A DNA stretch of 64,000 bases from Liolophura sinensis (lineage: Eukaryota > Mollusca > Polyplacophora > Chitonida > Chitonidae). Every line of letters begins with the position of its first letter. Position 1 is the first letter of the stretch. The notes beneath the pieces are model-generated. The model had not been told where the DNA came from, did not search any database, and saw only the letters and a list, made by a program, of their open reading frames with translations. Where the stretch lies: NCBI RefSeq assembly GCF_032854445.1, contig NC_088295.1, positions 58,261,249-58,325,248 of the forward strand, written 5' to 3'. A program made the position numbers and the translations under genes. Of this stretch, positions 31,024 to 44,200 are shown piece by piece.

Positions 31024-31799
31024 GTAAGTATTATGTTGTACAATTAGGCTGTATCCGAAAAAATACAGGAGAATAATGTATGACAGTTGAGTTTGTGATT
31101 GAATCAGTTTTCAGACTAAAAATGGATCTTTAAATTAGAAATTATATATAGACAAGTTCAAAGTAAATTGAAAAAAAAAACCATTTAAGAGGATATCTTG
31201 TGTGACTGCCACTGTTCAACGAAGTGTAACTGGCTTTTTGTCAGGCCGTTTTATATTTTCTTTATTACAACTTCTTTTTCATTATTACGGCTACGTAGGG
31301 AGAAGAATATTGGGGATATTTTGGTAAAAGTCAAAAGCTCAGCGCCTAACTTCAAACTAGAATAGGTAAACTAATTGAAGTTTCTAACTAAAGGCCTGTA
31401 TTGCAATGTGCATGGAACGTCATGTGAAAGACGTCGACCATGTCGACCCTTACGTGTACAGTCACAGGGTTCTTATACTGTACTTAATTTATTGGCATAG
31501 CCTATCACCTCCATTTAAAAGAAATTCTAAAAGAACCATTTTCAGAGCCTTAGTCATAACTCTTCTTGGTATCGAACGCGGGTCTCCTCTTATCCGACAC
31601 TTGGTATCAGCGAAGTTGATAAATTATACAGTATTTTTGCACTTGCTGGTTGCTGTACAAAAAAAAGTGTCCATAATTTAACCATGGATGTGGAATGTTC
31701 TTGTTCACAGTAACATGCTTTTGTGACTAGTTGTTACCTGTTGTGTTTGTGGAATAGACAGGATAGTTCACAATAAATTACAATTTAGGCTATTGTCAG

Positions 31800-31889
31800 A
31801 TCCTCCACGGACAGGCGTCCTCCTGTCAGTTTATGTTAACAACACAGGCGTGGAGCCTGGCGAAACACTGACCTTGACCTGTCAGGTGT
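31800..31889 (+). pseudogene. G4 Ig3 exon, truncated
   Basis: Same breakpoint as G3 (after LTLTCQV), then intron-like sequence shared with G3. Confidence 0.85.
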
Positions 31890-32267
31890 TTCTAGCATTT
31901 AAAGAAAACAAGTGAAAATACTTAAATGCCTCCATTTTCTGTACTTAAGATGCAGCACATGGGCAGCTATATTAGAAACGCTGCTCTTGACAATAATAAT
32001 TCAATGATTATTTATTGATGAACGATGAAAACTGAAATCACCATAAGAATGTCTCAACAGTCAAACGTCTTGATAGCATGAACGTGACGGAAAACTCCAG
32101 AATAGAGACAGACATGGTAGACAAGAGTACGAATTTAATGTTTTCCAACGGTATGATTTTGACAGCTTTAAAACTGATTAGGAATTGTTAGGTGAACTGT
32201 CTTAACTTTATCATACAGCCAATAAATGCCCAACGACAGTCGTCGTTTGTGTCGTGGCTCATTACAG

Positions 32268-32500
32268 TTGGACCTGGTAACGTACAGCTCCGTTGAGATT
32301 CGGGACAATCGGGAAACACAAGTCACCGTCAAAGAAAACGGCGACATGACATTTACATGTACTAGTGGTGAGTCCAATCCTGCTGCCGTCCTCACCTGGT
32401 ACAAGAACACCAGTTATACTGCAGAAGCAGAGATATCAGAAGTGAGCTTACAGAGAGGGCCCAGTCTCGGGTACCTCGCCACACAGCTCTATATACGCTA
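32268..32500 (+). pseudogene. G4 Ig4 exon, broken
   Basis: Acceptor TTACAG retained, but TGA at 32294-32296, an extra A near 32321 and the same 3' truncation as G3. Confidence 0.85.
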
Positions 32501-32552
32501 TATTTTGCAAGTCAGATCGTTGTCTATGTCACGTACTGTTTGTTTTCAGCAG

Positions 32553-32843
32553 ATTCACCCCGAATATTGTGTAACTCAACTCAAGTGACACTGTTCGAAG
32601 GACAAAGACTAAAAATCTCATGTGACGTAACATCCAACGATGATGTCGTTATCCACTGGTATAAAAGTGGCCGTCGAATTGATGACGCTGTGACGACAAA
32701 TCCCCGAGGTCCATCTTGGCGTGACGTCACCATGTCGACGGTGGAATATGAGTCAGCAGAAGCGAGGCTTTCCGGCGTGTATCAGATCGAGGCTACGAAC
32801 AGTATTGGATCATCAATTAGACAAATAAGAATAAATGTGATGG
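32553..32843 (+). CDS. G4 Ig5 exon, open
   Basis: 291 nt, phase 1-1: SPRILCNSTQVTLFEGQRLK, VVIHWYKSGRRIDDAVTT, SAEARLSGVYQIEATNSIG. Tandem acceptor TTTCAGCAG. Confidence 0.75.
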
Positions 32844-33697
32844 GTACAGTATTTTAATTACTTAAATCCGCTATAAAATTACCAAAACATCTTCATCAAG
32901 AGATACAAGTATACATGTATATATCTGCGTGGTAAAACGCGTTCCCGTTAAACACTTTGATATCAGTCTTCTGAATGAAAAGCTTTACCTTTGAAATAAC
33001 GAGGAAATTAAGCCTTAGACCGGAACCCGTGTTGTATCTTGTAGGATTATTATTGTTCTAGCCAAACTTGTGGAGCACTTCTATACTTCTTACAGCGCAT
33101 GCCCCACTGTCTAAGGTTCGCTTTACATCGCTGTTTTTTTTTACAAAAATCTTCAATAACGCCATGGTCATTGTGGTCACGGTGATCTTTATTGATAAAC
33201 GTTGATCATAGGTTCACATTAGGAGATTAGTGATAAGGCATTAAGCCGAAACAAGCCCACATCCGTCCCACAGGCTCCAAAGGTCGAGCTTCTCTAGTGG
33301 TGACACTGATATAGAGGCCGTAGAGAGAGCGACACAACTGCTGTAAGGAGTAAGGAGCGCATTCAACAAACTAAACGATAAACCAAAATTTAGGACAGAT
33401 GAGGTATAATTTAGCTTTGGGTTTTGGATTTGATTACAAATTGAACAGATTTTCAATTACCAATATGCCATAGACTTATCGTCTATCACGTTTAACAAAC
33501 CAAAAGTGGCGTGGACAAAACCGCAAGGCATGGTATCTTGTTTGAAAATAATGCAAGAGATATGGGAGAAAATCATTGACCACCCCTGTATAAGGAGACA
33601 AATTTTATTCAACCTGAAATGGTGTTCTAAACCGAAAACGTCAGCCTGAAATCACCATTGTTGCTTGAAAACTGTATTATTTATTTTTCATTGTTAG

Positions 33698-33985
33698 AAG
33701 GTCAGTTTATACCAAAAGAGTTGCGGCTGATATCCTGTACGGAAAACCAGACTTCTCTTGTATGGGCGTCTGGCATCGAAGACTCTCTGGTGGAGTACTA
33801 TAAGCTGGAGTACAAAGGAAGAGAGAAGGGTTGGGAGGGAGGACTGGTCAGAAATCCGGGAAGGATAAAACTTGTGGAGACGAATGTGAACAATCTACAG
33901 ACTGGAGTGTTCTATCAGTTCAGACTTCAGCCAAACTCCGGCATAGCTTTGTCGCAGTACGCTACAACAAACTGTACTATTCAAG
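33698..33985 (+). CDS. G4 FN3 exon, open
   Basis: EGQFIPKELRLISCTENQTS, VWASGIEDSLVEYYKLEYKG, NLQTGVFYQFRLQPNSG, TTNCTIQG. The G3 counterpart is deleted. Confidence 0.78.
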
Positions 33986-34585
33986 GTGGGTAAGATTTGT
34001 AATCTTTATACCGTCGAGATACTTTTGCACACAGATGGGTCAGTTTGAACGGCAGTCTAGGAAAATATTCAAGACAAAACACCTTTTCGCTTATTTGTAG
34101 TTTATTAGGTAAGTACAAATACATCAATAGAATGTTGTTGTAAATGTATAACTCCTTAAAGTTATGAACTAATATCGGTTTGTCAACTACCACATTAACC
34201 GCCCGGAAGGCATTTACAACTGTGGAACTCGGTCTTGTCACCTGAGCGTGGTTTCAAGCTTGCGTACTCTTTCACATGTTAAAAACAGCACACTTGTAAA
34301 GACCGAGCCCGTCTGGTGAATACATTAGGATTTCCGGGGACTAAGTTTAGAAGAATGAAATAAATTTCACAACTTAGTGATTGATCACTTCGGAGGAGGC
34401 CAAAAAACACCCTCTTGAGTCCTATTGGACCTGATTTGATAGGATGAAGATGAAGCTAAAATTAGACTTGTATCACAGCAACAGACTGTGTAATGTTATA
34501 CCATTGACCTACACTCTTGACTGAAACGTGTTCGATAGAGTTACGAAGTCCTCTTTTACACGTTTGTTCACTGAATCGTTTACAG

Positions 34586-34746
34586 CTTCACGGCTAATCC
34601 GTGGACAGAACAATGTCCCTGAGGCCGGCGTCAGTAAGGTGGTATACTTGCCATAGGTGTTGTTATTGGCATTGCAGTCGTCACTATCATTGATCTTTCC
34701 GTGAGTTGCTGGCGGCGGCGAAAACCACATTCAAGAGCAAACAAAG
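34586..34746 (+). pseudogene. G4 transmembrane exon, frameshifted
   Basis: AGTAAGGTGG instead of AGTAAAGGTGG loses one base and leads to TAG. Downstream the original frame still reads GVVIGIAVVTIIDLSV with the G3-type Asp. The donor is AAAG|GCTAGT. Confidence 0.85.
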
Positions 34747-35281
34747 GCTAGTTTCTTTCTTTTACCCACTTAAACAGTTGTTTTAATAAGTCTTTTTAAT
34801 GTGTACATGTAAGACATGTGCATGTCAATTGGAGCCATATGCCATGATGGTCCTGTTAACATTAAAACATTTTAGTTTTACTAACATGAGGTCACACCTT
34901 CGGCGCAGACCAGTGTACAAATATCTAACAGAGAAAGAGGACAGAAGTCTGTAATTGTATCTTATCTCGGCATAGTGAAGATTGACTTTTAAAATTCTGG
35001 ATACGGATTGAAGTTCAGATTACAACCAAATTACAACTGTAATAGGGATTGGTTGTTGTGCCGTAGAGAAGCTATGACACAAGAGTTTAATAACAGAGTT
35101 TAATAAAAATCCCATGTTTAACTTCTTTACGACATCTGGCAATAGCGTCGAATTGATTAAACATGGGTGTATCCCAGTGTATATCGTATCACCATCAAAG
35201 TGGAAATGTTCAGTGCTTTTAGGAAAATTTGTACGAAACACAGACATTTGACAATAATTCCATATCTTTTCTTGTCCTCAG

Positions 35282-36474
35282 AGCACAGGTTTGACCAGGA
35301 GAATACAGAACAAGTCATGAGGTATACAATTAACACTATGTGCTTTTTTAACAGTCCGTGATCAGACAAGGCCGCTGCTATGGTTACTATGTTCTCATGT
35401 GTCGATGTATCAAGCACTTTGTGGCTGTCCCTCAATCAAGAAAAATCCCCAGTTTTGTTTGCAGTCTGTAGTTAGTGAGTAAATAATCAAGCAGTTTTCA
35501 TATAGATATAGAATACAGGAGAAAAGAAAATGAAATGGCTGCGTACTGTTACATTGACAGGGTTGTTGAAGACAGGACATTGGAAGATAGAGGTGTTGCC
35601 GACACGGCTGGCCTCGAAAAATTTCCACGCGGTAAATTTAACTTTATACGTGTTTTATTTTTTTGTTTTTTTTTCTGTCTTTTTTCCGTTTGAGTATTGG
35701 GAACATTCTGCTGTAAAGAAATATTGGGCCTGTGTGAGCCATTTTGTAAAGACTGTTAAAGTACATGTACTTTGGCTCATATTAGTACGCGATTTTTTTT
35801 CTCTTTATCAATGGAAAAATTAAAAATGAAGACATTGATTTCTGATCTTCACTGATTCTCTAAAACGTAACATAATGACAGCTTGTATTCGGTTGCTTGT
35901 TGCAGGTCACTATGAAGATCTGGACACCAGACCAAGTTCAGGTACGATACTTTCATTTAAAACTATGTCCTTGTTCTGCTTCAAGATGTTATTCTGAACA
36001 AAACGTGACAAATAATTCTGTAAAAGTAAAGTAATTTACACCAAACCAAATCCTAAATTTAACCACATTTCATTCCATTCTAGCTTCTTTCTTTTGCAAA
36101 TGAAGATTTCGCCCCAAGAAATTTATCCTTTTTACTCTTTTTTGTCTTTTCACAAAACGTCCTATATTCTTAATTTGAATACGGTTAATTTTAAAAGTTG
36201 CTTGTCTGAGGAACGCCTTAACGTCATAGTTGAGGTTCAAAATGATTGATTTTTATAAGCAACGTAAAAATGCCGAAAAGAAACCCTTGGCTGAATTCTG
36301 CAATGCTCCTCACAGATCGCCCATATATTTATAAGTGCCTGCTTTTCTCATGTTCTGTAATACCTTTACATGTGTTTTCATTCAGCAGGTCCACATTACG
36401 AGGGGCTCACAGGAACAACATCGCCATCCACATCTCGTGAGAACAGAGTGTACGAGAATGCCACTGTGTTCTGA
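35282..36474 (+). pseudogene. G4 tail exons (4)
   Basis: 35282-35321 EHRFDQENTEQVMR; 35561-35631 RVVEDRTLEDRGVADTAGLE; 35906-35941 GHYEDLDTRPSS; 36389-36474 GPHYEGLTGTTSPSTSR then ENRVYENATVF-stop. All open with usable splice sites. The ITAM-like pair is preserved as YEDL..YEGL. Confidence 0.75.
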
Positions 36475-37704
36475 AGACTCAATGCAATTTTTGTTATCCG
36501 GCCATAACAAGATAAATACTAATTCCTGAATCATAATCTTTATATGTGAAGACGACATACATGTACTTGTAATTAAACATATCGTTATGAAATAGTGAGA
36601 AAGTTTTTAAATGTTACAATAATATATCAATGTTATAATAACAAGTATATCATAATCTCTACGGGATTCTTAAAACGAGCCGTTATGTTGTTAAACATTA
36701 AATATTGTTTCTTGATAGAGAACTGGTCCATGTGATCGCCTTCTTATTTTACTCTCAATTCGACTGCATGTAAGGACATCAACAAATCAACCACTGGCCA
36801 CAATCCGAATTCGAATTCACAGTGCTGAAAGGAGTGAAAACTTGAGGAAATGAACGGAACCTTCCGGGACCAGTCATATCGGAGTGTTTCTGTGGACAAC
36901 ACATTGCCTTAACTGTCCAGAACACACAGTTCAGCAAATTTTCGGACATTTCAAGACGATGCTCCACATTCTAGTAAACAGGGGCCAATGTCCATATGCT
37001 TATGGTAGTATACAGATATAATAGATCGCCTTGCTCAATACACCATACATGGCCTCTAGCCCACCCATCAAGTTTAGTCCGACTAGACTTTGGCGTGCCC
37101 CTTTCGAAACCGTAAAGTATCAATTGTAGGTCTGACTCAGCAAATACTTTCCCTTCCCTCTACGAGTGGGGGCAAAAAAACAGACACAGTAGTTGCTGGT
37201 TTCCTGCCTTGAACGTGATGTCAAAATACGTTTTTTCAGCGTTGTCCGCCATGTAGTCCTAAGCACTTGCAATGCACACAGCATTTGATTGGTGCGTCTG
37301 AAATTTTCTGTATGCATAAATCCGATCTGATTGGATAACGGTTAAGTTCTGTTTAATTTCGATAAGAAGACGTGGCCGTCGGACTAATATATGATACGAG
37401 TTATAGCGTAGCAATATACCTGATTTAACGAAGATGGATGTACCTGAGGAACTTTTGAACTGGATTGGTATAGTTCCCAAGTTCTGGATTCTAATGGGTG
37501 TACTGGTGAAGTAATGAAGCCATTAGTTCCCATGATCAGCGAGGGACAGATCATGCACTTGTACCAGTTATGAGCGCAAATTCCCACGCAGTGATTTGTG
37601 TCGTCTTGCACGCAGTCCTTTCGTTAAGAGCATCATACATATATATCATGACCTCCATTTCATGATGATCTTGTCGCACTCTACTGTATATGCTTTGCTC
37701 TCCG
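36475..37704. other. G4 3' flank, no gene seen
   Basis: No receptor exon, no recognisable repeat family. Short open frames on the minus strand (37120-37611) have no conserved motif. Confidence 0.45.
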
Positions 37705-37855
37705 TCCAGGAAGGTCTGCCTGCAGCCTGCAGATGGTCGTGGGTATCCCAGGGCTCTGTCAGGTTTCCTCCCACCATAATGCTGCCCGCCATCGGAGGAG
37801 TGAAATATTCTTGAGCACGTCGTAAAACACCAATGAAATAAATCAATAAATAAAT
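37705..37855 (+). repeat. SINE family 1, 3' part
   Basis: GGAAGGTCTGCCTGCAGCC.. GGTTTCCTCCCACCATAATG.. GAAATATTCTTGAGCACGTC and an AATAAATAAATA tail. Confidence 0.8.
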
Positions 37856-38155
37856 ATATATGCTTTGTGTGGGTAAACCCTGAAACACATTGGACGACTA
37901 AGAAAATGTCAACGAACTAATTATCGTATTCTACGCATTATGTCTAACAGATAATTGATTTGCGAAATCCAGAACGGTGTGATGTTTAGAAGGTAAATAA
38001 AAGCATTTGCATAACAACGCTCATGCAAAGAGTGACATTGCTCTTTGCTCTCTATGATGAGGGAAAGAATCCAGAAATACCACACACAAATTCTTGTAGT
38101 AATTACGTCTGACGTTAATTCAAATCGTCACACAACACACAAGATCTAACAAATA

Positions 38156-38182
38156 CACTGTTGACCATAAAGTTGGAATAAA
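38156..38182. repeat. Tc1 left inverted repeat
   Basis: Perfect inverted match to 39780-39806, preceded by TA. Confidence 0.95.
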
Positions 38183-38474
38183 TTAATTCGACGACTGAAT
38201 TCGGAGTTATTCTAATTGTACGCGGTATTGAATGCTTGATTATGGCGTAGATATCAGCATTACACCAAATGTTGGTCTTTTCTACACATATCAGCCTATT
38301 GTAATCTTTAATGGATCGATTATAGGCTGTAGAACGGCGTAAAAACAAAAACTGGCATTTTAAGACGAAAGGATTGAAGGCTTTACTGCAATGTCTCCAT
38401 ATCACAAACATAAACGTATTTGTTCCCTTCGTATTATAAGTTACAGACAATACAGTTTGTAAGAGAAACAGTCA

Positions 38475-39497
38475 TTAATATCTCGTATGACCACCCCTGA
38501 CACGAATCAATGCGTCAAGACGTCGTTGCATGCTGTCGACCAGATTGTTAATGAATTCAATGCGCAGAACGTTCCACTCATTGATTAGAGCCTGTGCCAG
38601 TTCTTGCAGATTTTCAGCAATATTGTCACGTGCGTTGATGGCTCGCCCTAACTTATCCCAGGCATGTTCTATTGTTTTCATATCAGGGGAACACGATGGC
38701 CAAGGTAACTGCTCCACCCCTTGTGCCCGAAGAAATTCTCGTGTTGCAGCGGCCCTGTGTGGTGTAGCGTTGTTGTCTTGCAAACGAAAATTGTCTCCAT
38801 AAACCCTTCGTGCGTATGGAAGGCAATGGTTTTCAAGGATATCAATGTACACGACGGCGTTGACGTTTTCGTCGGGCACCACCAACGGCGTTTTTCCACC
38901 ATAGTGAATACCGGCCCAAACCTTTACTGAACCGCCACCCCCTTGATTGTTTTCCTGCACACAGTTATCTCAAAGGCTTTCTCCTCGCAAACGACGAACC
39001 CTTTGCCTTCTGTCCACAGGTTTCAGGAAGAAGCGACTCTCATCCGTGAAGAGCATATGTCGCCAATGCCCTAACTGCAATTGTCTGTGCTCCCTAGCCC
39101 AGCGAAGCCTTTGGACTCTATGTTGGGCGGTTAGGCGGGGACATTTGGTCATACGTCTTGCTCGATAACCATGCTGAAGTAATCTGCGATTCACCGTTGT
39201 TCGGGAAACATTGATTCCGTAATGCCTCCGCCACAAACGGCGAAGATGGTTCGCAGACATTTTCCGGTTTGTGCGAGAGAGATTGAGCAGTCGGCGGTCA
39301 TCCCGTCTCGTAGTCAGTCGTGGTCGTCCTGGAGTTTGACGTAGCCGCAAATGACCCACGTCTCGATGACGTCTGATGATTTTGCTGACTGTACTTTGCG
39401 ATATGCCTACAAAATCGGCAACATCGGACTGTCTGTAGCCTTCTTGATGGAGGGCAATCACTCTCCGGCGTATTGGCATTGGAGTAGCACGAGGCAT
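38475..39497 (-). pseudogene. Tc1/mariner transposase with one nonsense codon
   Basis: A 340-codon frame interrupted by a single in-frame TGA at 38970-38972 (codon 176, probably from CGA). N-terminal helix-turn-helix (RRRVIALHQEGYRQSDVADF..GISQSTVSKIIRRH), GRPR motif near residue 57, and a DDE domain: D152 in LFTDESRF, D241 in LQDNNATPH, E277 in SPDMKTIEHAW. The D-to-E spacing counts as 35 residues rather than the 34 of classic Tc1. The stop separates the first Asp from the rest, so the protein should be inactive without readthrough. Both halves are otherwise clean, indicating a young copy. Confidence 0.93.
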
Positions 39498-39779
39498 AGC
39501 CGGAATCCCCGCTACACTACTTTTTGTTCCATGCGAAACCGAGAACTCCGTTATGCGCGAGGTAATTTGACCTCTCTCTGAATGAAGATCACTGGAGAAG
39601 CACCAGGCACAGGGCTTTTTATCACTACCATCAGAGCCTCTTATGTAATTCTCATATTAGCATAGAATAAAACATTTTTGTACTCGTAGTAGAGAGAGAT
39701 TATGCATCAATTCGTGTCGGCTTATATTATTTTTGAGGCGAAAAATAATATTAAACTTCTGGGATTGTGGCTAAAATAT

Positions 39780-39806
39780 TTTATTCCAACTTTATGGTCA
39801 ACAGTG
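39780..39806. repeat. Tc1 right inverted repeat
   Basis: Perfect inverted match to 38156-38182, followed by TA. Confidence 0.95.
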
Positions 39807-39808
39807 TA

Positions 39809-41194
39809 TTACAATACGAAACATGTACAGGCTATATGCAGAACCTTTTGGTATATATAACTATCCGAAGGATAACCCACTGCGTCAAAATTAAAACTAT
39901 TTGTCTCATGGTAAAGTCGGCGTGACAGGAAACATTTGTGGTCTTTGTGTGAATAAATGTTGATGGTGCATACGCTCAAACGACAGTCTAATTATTTACA
40001 CTTTGTTTTTTCGAGGCTTGTACTGAATGTTGTTTTGGTAAATGATCTTGTGTGTGTTACCCAGGAACGTCCATCATGAGTGACGCCTGATTCTTTGACA
40101 GTCCTCAGTTTCGACGCCTACATTTATACGCTATTGCCTCATTATAGGGAGATCTTGTTCTCTGGCTACAAATGACAATGAAGGCCGCGTTATTATGATT
40201 ATAAACGCACACGTATCTTTACAGTTTTCAAAACAACCGACTACCAAGATAGTAAAGGAATGCCCAATTTGATCCTGCCACACATAACATTCAGGTACTT
40301 GTCTGATTGTTGATTATCGACAGACTCCAGAACGTTCCTTAACTCTACAGAGCCCAGTTTCGTACCTGAAGGTGGGGTTATTGATGGGATGCTATGTTAA
40401 AGGCAAAGAAGTACATGTCAGATGAAAGATCGATAAATGTTGTCCGGAAAAATAGTTTGGTTTATTTTTTAGAATATTTTTCGACTGAGTAAAATGCATT
40501 TAAACTTTGGATTCTACTGTAGCCTTTTCTGACTATGTTGGGACCAGTGATATCACTTGAGCTTTTTGCCGCTGGACACACACAGAGGTCATCTTGTAAC
40601 GTTGACCGCAAGTGTGTCAATATATTTATACGCAGTGAGTGGAAATGTTCTGAACAAAGAACTGAAGTGGTTTGACAGTACCTAGAATGTTGCACATTAC
40701 CCAGCAAACAGGTGTGGACTTACTTTCTTTGGTTGGTTGGTTTTACATAAGTTCCATATTGCAGACTGAAGTCAAATTTTCAACCGTTCATTTTTGAAAA
40801 AAAACCCCAAGAAAACAACCTAATATGAAAATGCCGAAGGATGAACTCACTCTCAGCATCATGAATGATTGCAAAGCTGACGTCTGAGTACTAGTTGTGC
40901 TATTGCAGCTGACCCGACGTGTACATACCTATATACATCGTGTAATCCGAGTAAGCTGTGGCCTCAATGTAGGTTTTATTTTTACTTCCGGATTGACACT
41001 GTTATGTATGTATCTAGCATGGGTTAGTCTGGTTATGTAGATATTTTCACGGACAGAGTAACGCAACTTAAATTACAACAGTTTAGCTGTCTTGTTGCCC
41101 AGTGTATGGTGCAGTAACAGGGAACTTCTATTCTGGAATGGAGATCTGTGCATCGAGCGCACGGCCTACCAGGCCTACCAAGCTGACAGTAACA
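39809..41194. other. G5 upstream region
   Basis: No exon recognised. 40730-40770 weakly resembles the sequence before G1 near 2375. The stretch just before exon 1 (AGCATCGAGCGCACGGCCTACC) resembles the leader before other copies. Confidence 0.4.
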
Positions 41195-41234
41195 ATGACA
41201 AAATTACTAACTCTGTTTGTCAGCTTTTGGCAAC
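41195..41234 (+). CDS. G5 exon 1, signal peptide
   Basis: MTKLLTLFVSFWQ then C|GTAAGT, phase 1. Confidence 0.8.
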
Positions 41235-44200
41235 GTAAGTATACTGTGTGTATGAACCGACAAAATCTCCTGAACTATGTATAAAATGCACCTGGACTGT
41301 TTGAAACTGAACCTGGACTGTATGTAAAACTGCTCCGGCTAGCACAGCGTAATGACCCAGGAGTCTCTCACTAATGCGGTCGCTGTGAGTTCAAGTCCAG
41401 CTCATGCTGCCTTCCTCTCCGGTTGTAAGTGGGAAGGTGTGCACCAACCTACGAATGATCGTGGGTTTCCCCCGGGCTGTGCCCGGTTTCCTCCCACCAT
41501 AATGCTGGCCGCCGTCGCACAAGTGAAATATTCTTGAGTACGGCGTGAAACACCAATCAAATAAATAAATAAATAAATAAATAAAACTGCACCTGGGTGT
41601 GTGTAAACTGCACCCGGACTGTGTGCAAACTGCAACTAGACTGTGACATCTCTGGCCAATTATTTGTAATATACCTTGTCACATCTTCATTATTTTATGT
41701 TACAAGGGTACATCCCTCCGATTTGTAACTCCTACGTTTCAGTTTCAATGGTGTCAAGTCTGACTATATCAGCGGTAGGAGTATGTTGGCACTAGAACTG
41801 GACTGTAGTTAAAGGATTCCTCACCTCCATTGCTATAAGAGAAATATGGTTCAAGCTGACAGTGTAGCCTTGTGCCTAAGCAAACAAACATGCAAACAAT
41901 ATTTTCAACTGTTGTCATGGATCATCTATGCAGATCATTTGTATCCGCTCTTTGTTATATTTTAGTGCGCTCTGTCCCGGGTCTGTCAATCTCTGCACCA
42001 GGTGATGTCGTGGCAGGTCGTCCCTTTACCCTACAGTGTAAGATAACCAGGCCGACAGGTGACAGGCCTGTTGTCTCCTGGACCCGTGTTTTTGGTCAGA
42101 GCGCATCCCGTATATACGCCACCCGTGAGTGTACACCATCAATACAGCTATCATTACAATCACCAGCTGGGCTATCAGGGGGATGTCAACGCGTCAACGG
42201 GGAAGAGGTTTATACAGTGACGATAGAGAACGCCACAGAAGACACGGGCCGGGGAAGATGGATATGTCAGTTTGCACGGGGGAGTGTCAGTACTACTCTG
42301 GATGTTCAAGGTAACGGCTTTTAACATAATCAGATGAGATATGGTTATGTCAGCATAGACTGAAGAGTGCCAATGTCAATCTGGACGTACAGGGTAAACG
42401 TGTCATATCGTGATTTGTAAACATTGCAGAAAGACCCACCTCAATAACACCAGAGATTTCCTCATGAAATTTCCTCTCAAATTTGATTTTGATGTCACTC
42501 ATTCCTTATATGTTCTCCATCAAGTTTATTACCAACACTGTCATTGCCTGCATGAAGACTCATAAGGTACACAAATGGTGTTAAATTTAATATTTTTGGT
42601 TTTTGTGGATCAACTTTGTGTATGTGTGGAAAACTGCCAGTACCAAATAAAGTGATGTGTAGGAACTGAGTATTAGACTATAAATACGTATTGTTGTTTG
42701 CTTGTTGTTTAAGTACATGTATGTAGAATATTGTTTAATATTGAAACAGTGCTCATAGTCGATGGCTTATCACGTGTCCGTAATCGGCAGCTCCGAGCTC
42801 AGTTCCTAGTTGAAAATCGACAGTTTTGTTCTTACTAGTTTGGCGACCAAGTAAAAGAGGTTAGTCCAAGTATTGGTCATTCGTTTTTAGTGTAGAGTGA
42901 ATGTACTGGTCTTGACATGTGGTGTCTGCAGCGTGACGTTCAAGTGAGTCAGCACTGTATGTATGTTCACTCTAGAAATGGACTGCAGTTAGAGGTGATG
43001 TCGTGGCCGGTCGTCCCTTTACCCTACAGTGTAAGATAACCAGGCCGACAGGTGACAGGTTTGTTGTCGCCTGGACCCGTGTTGTTGGTCAGGCCTCATC
43101 CCGTATATACATCGCCCGCAACTGTACATCGTCAATAGCGGTATCACCATAATCACAAGCCGGGTTATCAGGGGTATGTCAGCATGTCAACGGTGAAGAA
43201 GTTTACACAGTGACGATACAGAACGTCACAGAAGAGATGGGCCCGGGTAGATGGAAATGTCAGTATGGGCTAAAGAGAGTGGATATCAAGCTGACAATAC
43301 AAGGTTTTTATAATCATAAATAAATTCACTTCAGAATCAAAATGACTATAAAAAGGTATAAAGTTAATATTCTGTTTCTTTTATTATTCAGTTATATGCA
43401 AAATTTCTCTTACTAGGTACAATTTTGCAACAAAACTCACAAAGCAGTAACAAAGCCCACATTACAGTCTCCCTGAATGGCTTTTATTAGAGAATTTACA
43501 TCATCAGTCATGTTCCATGTGTTGCATAATTATGAGGAAAAGAAGTCTTGGTTTCAAAAGCACACTGAAAGAGTGTAACATTATTAATTCGAAAAAAATA
43601 TTGTAACAACGTTACCCTTTAATATGGACTTTATGCTTTAATATGGACGCCAAGCAATGACGTAATTTTATAGGAAGCTGAACGTTGTCAAGCTGTAATA
43701 AAATAATAAATAGTATATCATCTGTATTTGGGAAAAGGACGTTATATGAGAGGGTTTGTCACGTTGCGCAGGTATATGTTTTCCGTGCTTGTTATGGGTC
43801 ATAACTTTGCGGACTTTTGCTTTTAAATTGCATGTCAGGTTTCGGTCTCTTGGCTTTATGAATGTTGTCAAGGCAGTTAGATATGGATGTGTATGTGTAC
43901 ACGTGAAACACTAATAAAACAATAAAGCAAATGGAAAAAAATGATAAATAAAAGTTAAATTTATTTTATTCCCCCAGTTATGGTATCCCGTGTCACTTTG
44001 ATGTATCCCCCAAATGCAGTGTTAGATGCTGACAACTCCACCTTCATCTGTGTGACCTCGGCCAGTAAACCTCAGGCCTGTGTAAGGGCATACATAAGGA
44101 CGTCCGCTAATATCCGGGAGCTAGACCCAGGATACTGTAACCAGGACTCCACCTCGGTACAGACTACAACGCGGACATTCACGTTTACAGCTACTGCCGA

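Larger units (their letters stand above)
29947..36474 (+). pseudogene. G4: Ig receptor pseudogene, duplicate of G3
   Basis: Exon 1 is reduced to its last ~10 bases (29947-29956) with no start codon. V (30139-30433), Ig2 (30713-31023, 1-bp deletion near its end), Ig3 (31800-31889, truncated as in G3), Ig4 (32268-32500, TGA at 32294-32296, inserted A near 32321, truncated), Ig5 (32553-32843, open), FN3 (33698-33985, open), TM (34586-34746, 1-bp deletion, donor GC), tail 35282-35321, 35561-35631, 35906-35941, 36389-36474. The intron after exon 1 is almost identical to that of G3, so the duplication is recent. G4 still has FN3, which G3 lost later. The tail exons are open and retain YEDL, YEGL and VYENATVF. 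Confidence 0.88.
38156..39806 (-). mobile_element. Tc1-like transposon with 27-bp inverted repeats
   Basis: 1651-bp element bounded by perfect 27-bp inverted repeats (38156-38182 and 39780-39806, outer end CACTGTTGACCATAAAG) and flanked on both sides by the TA target dinucleotide (38154-38155, 39807-39808). It carries one transposase frame on the minus strand. It lies between G4 and G5. Confidence 0.95.

Noticed and set aside
38530-38930. Plus-strand frames opposite the transposase
   Set aside because: Antisense shadows of the Tc1 transposase, which has clear HTH and DDE motifs on the minus strand.
42994-43313. Second G5 V exon as a mutually exclusive alternative exon
   Set aside because: It has an in-frame TAA, no acceptor and a weakened donor, so it is better called a relic. 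An intact allele would reopen the idea.
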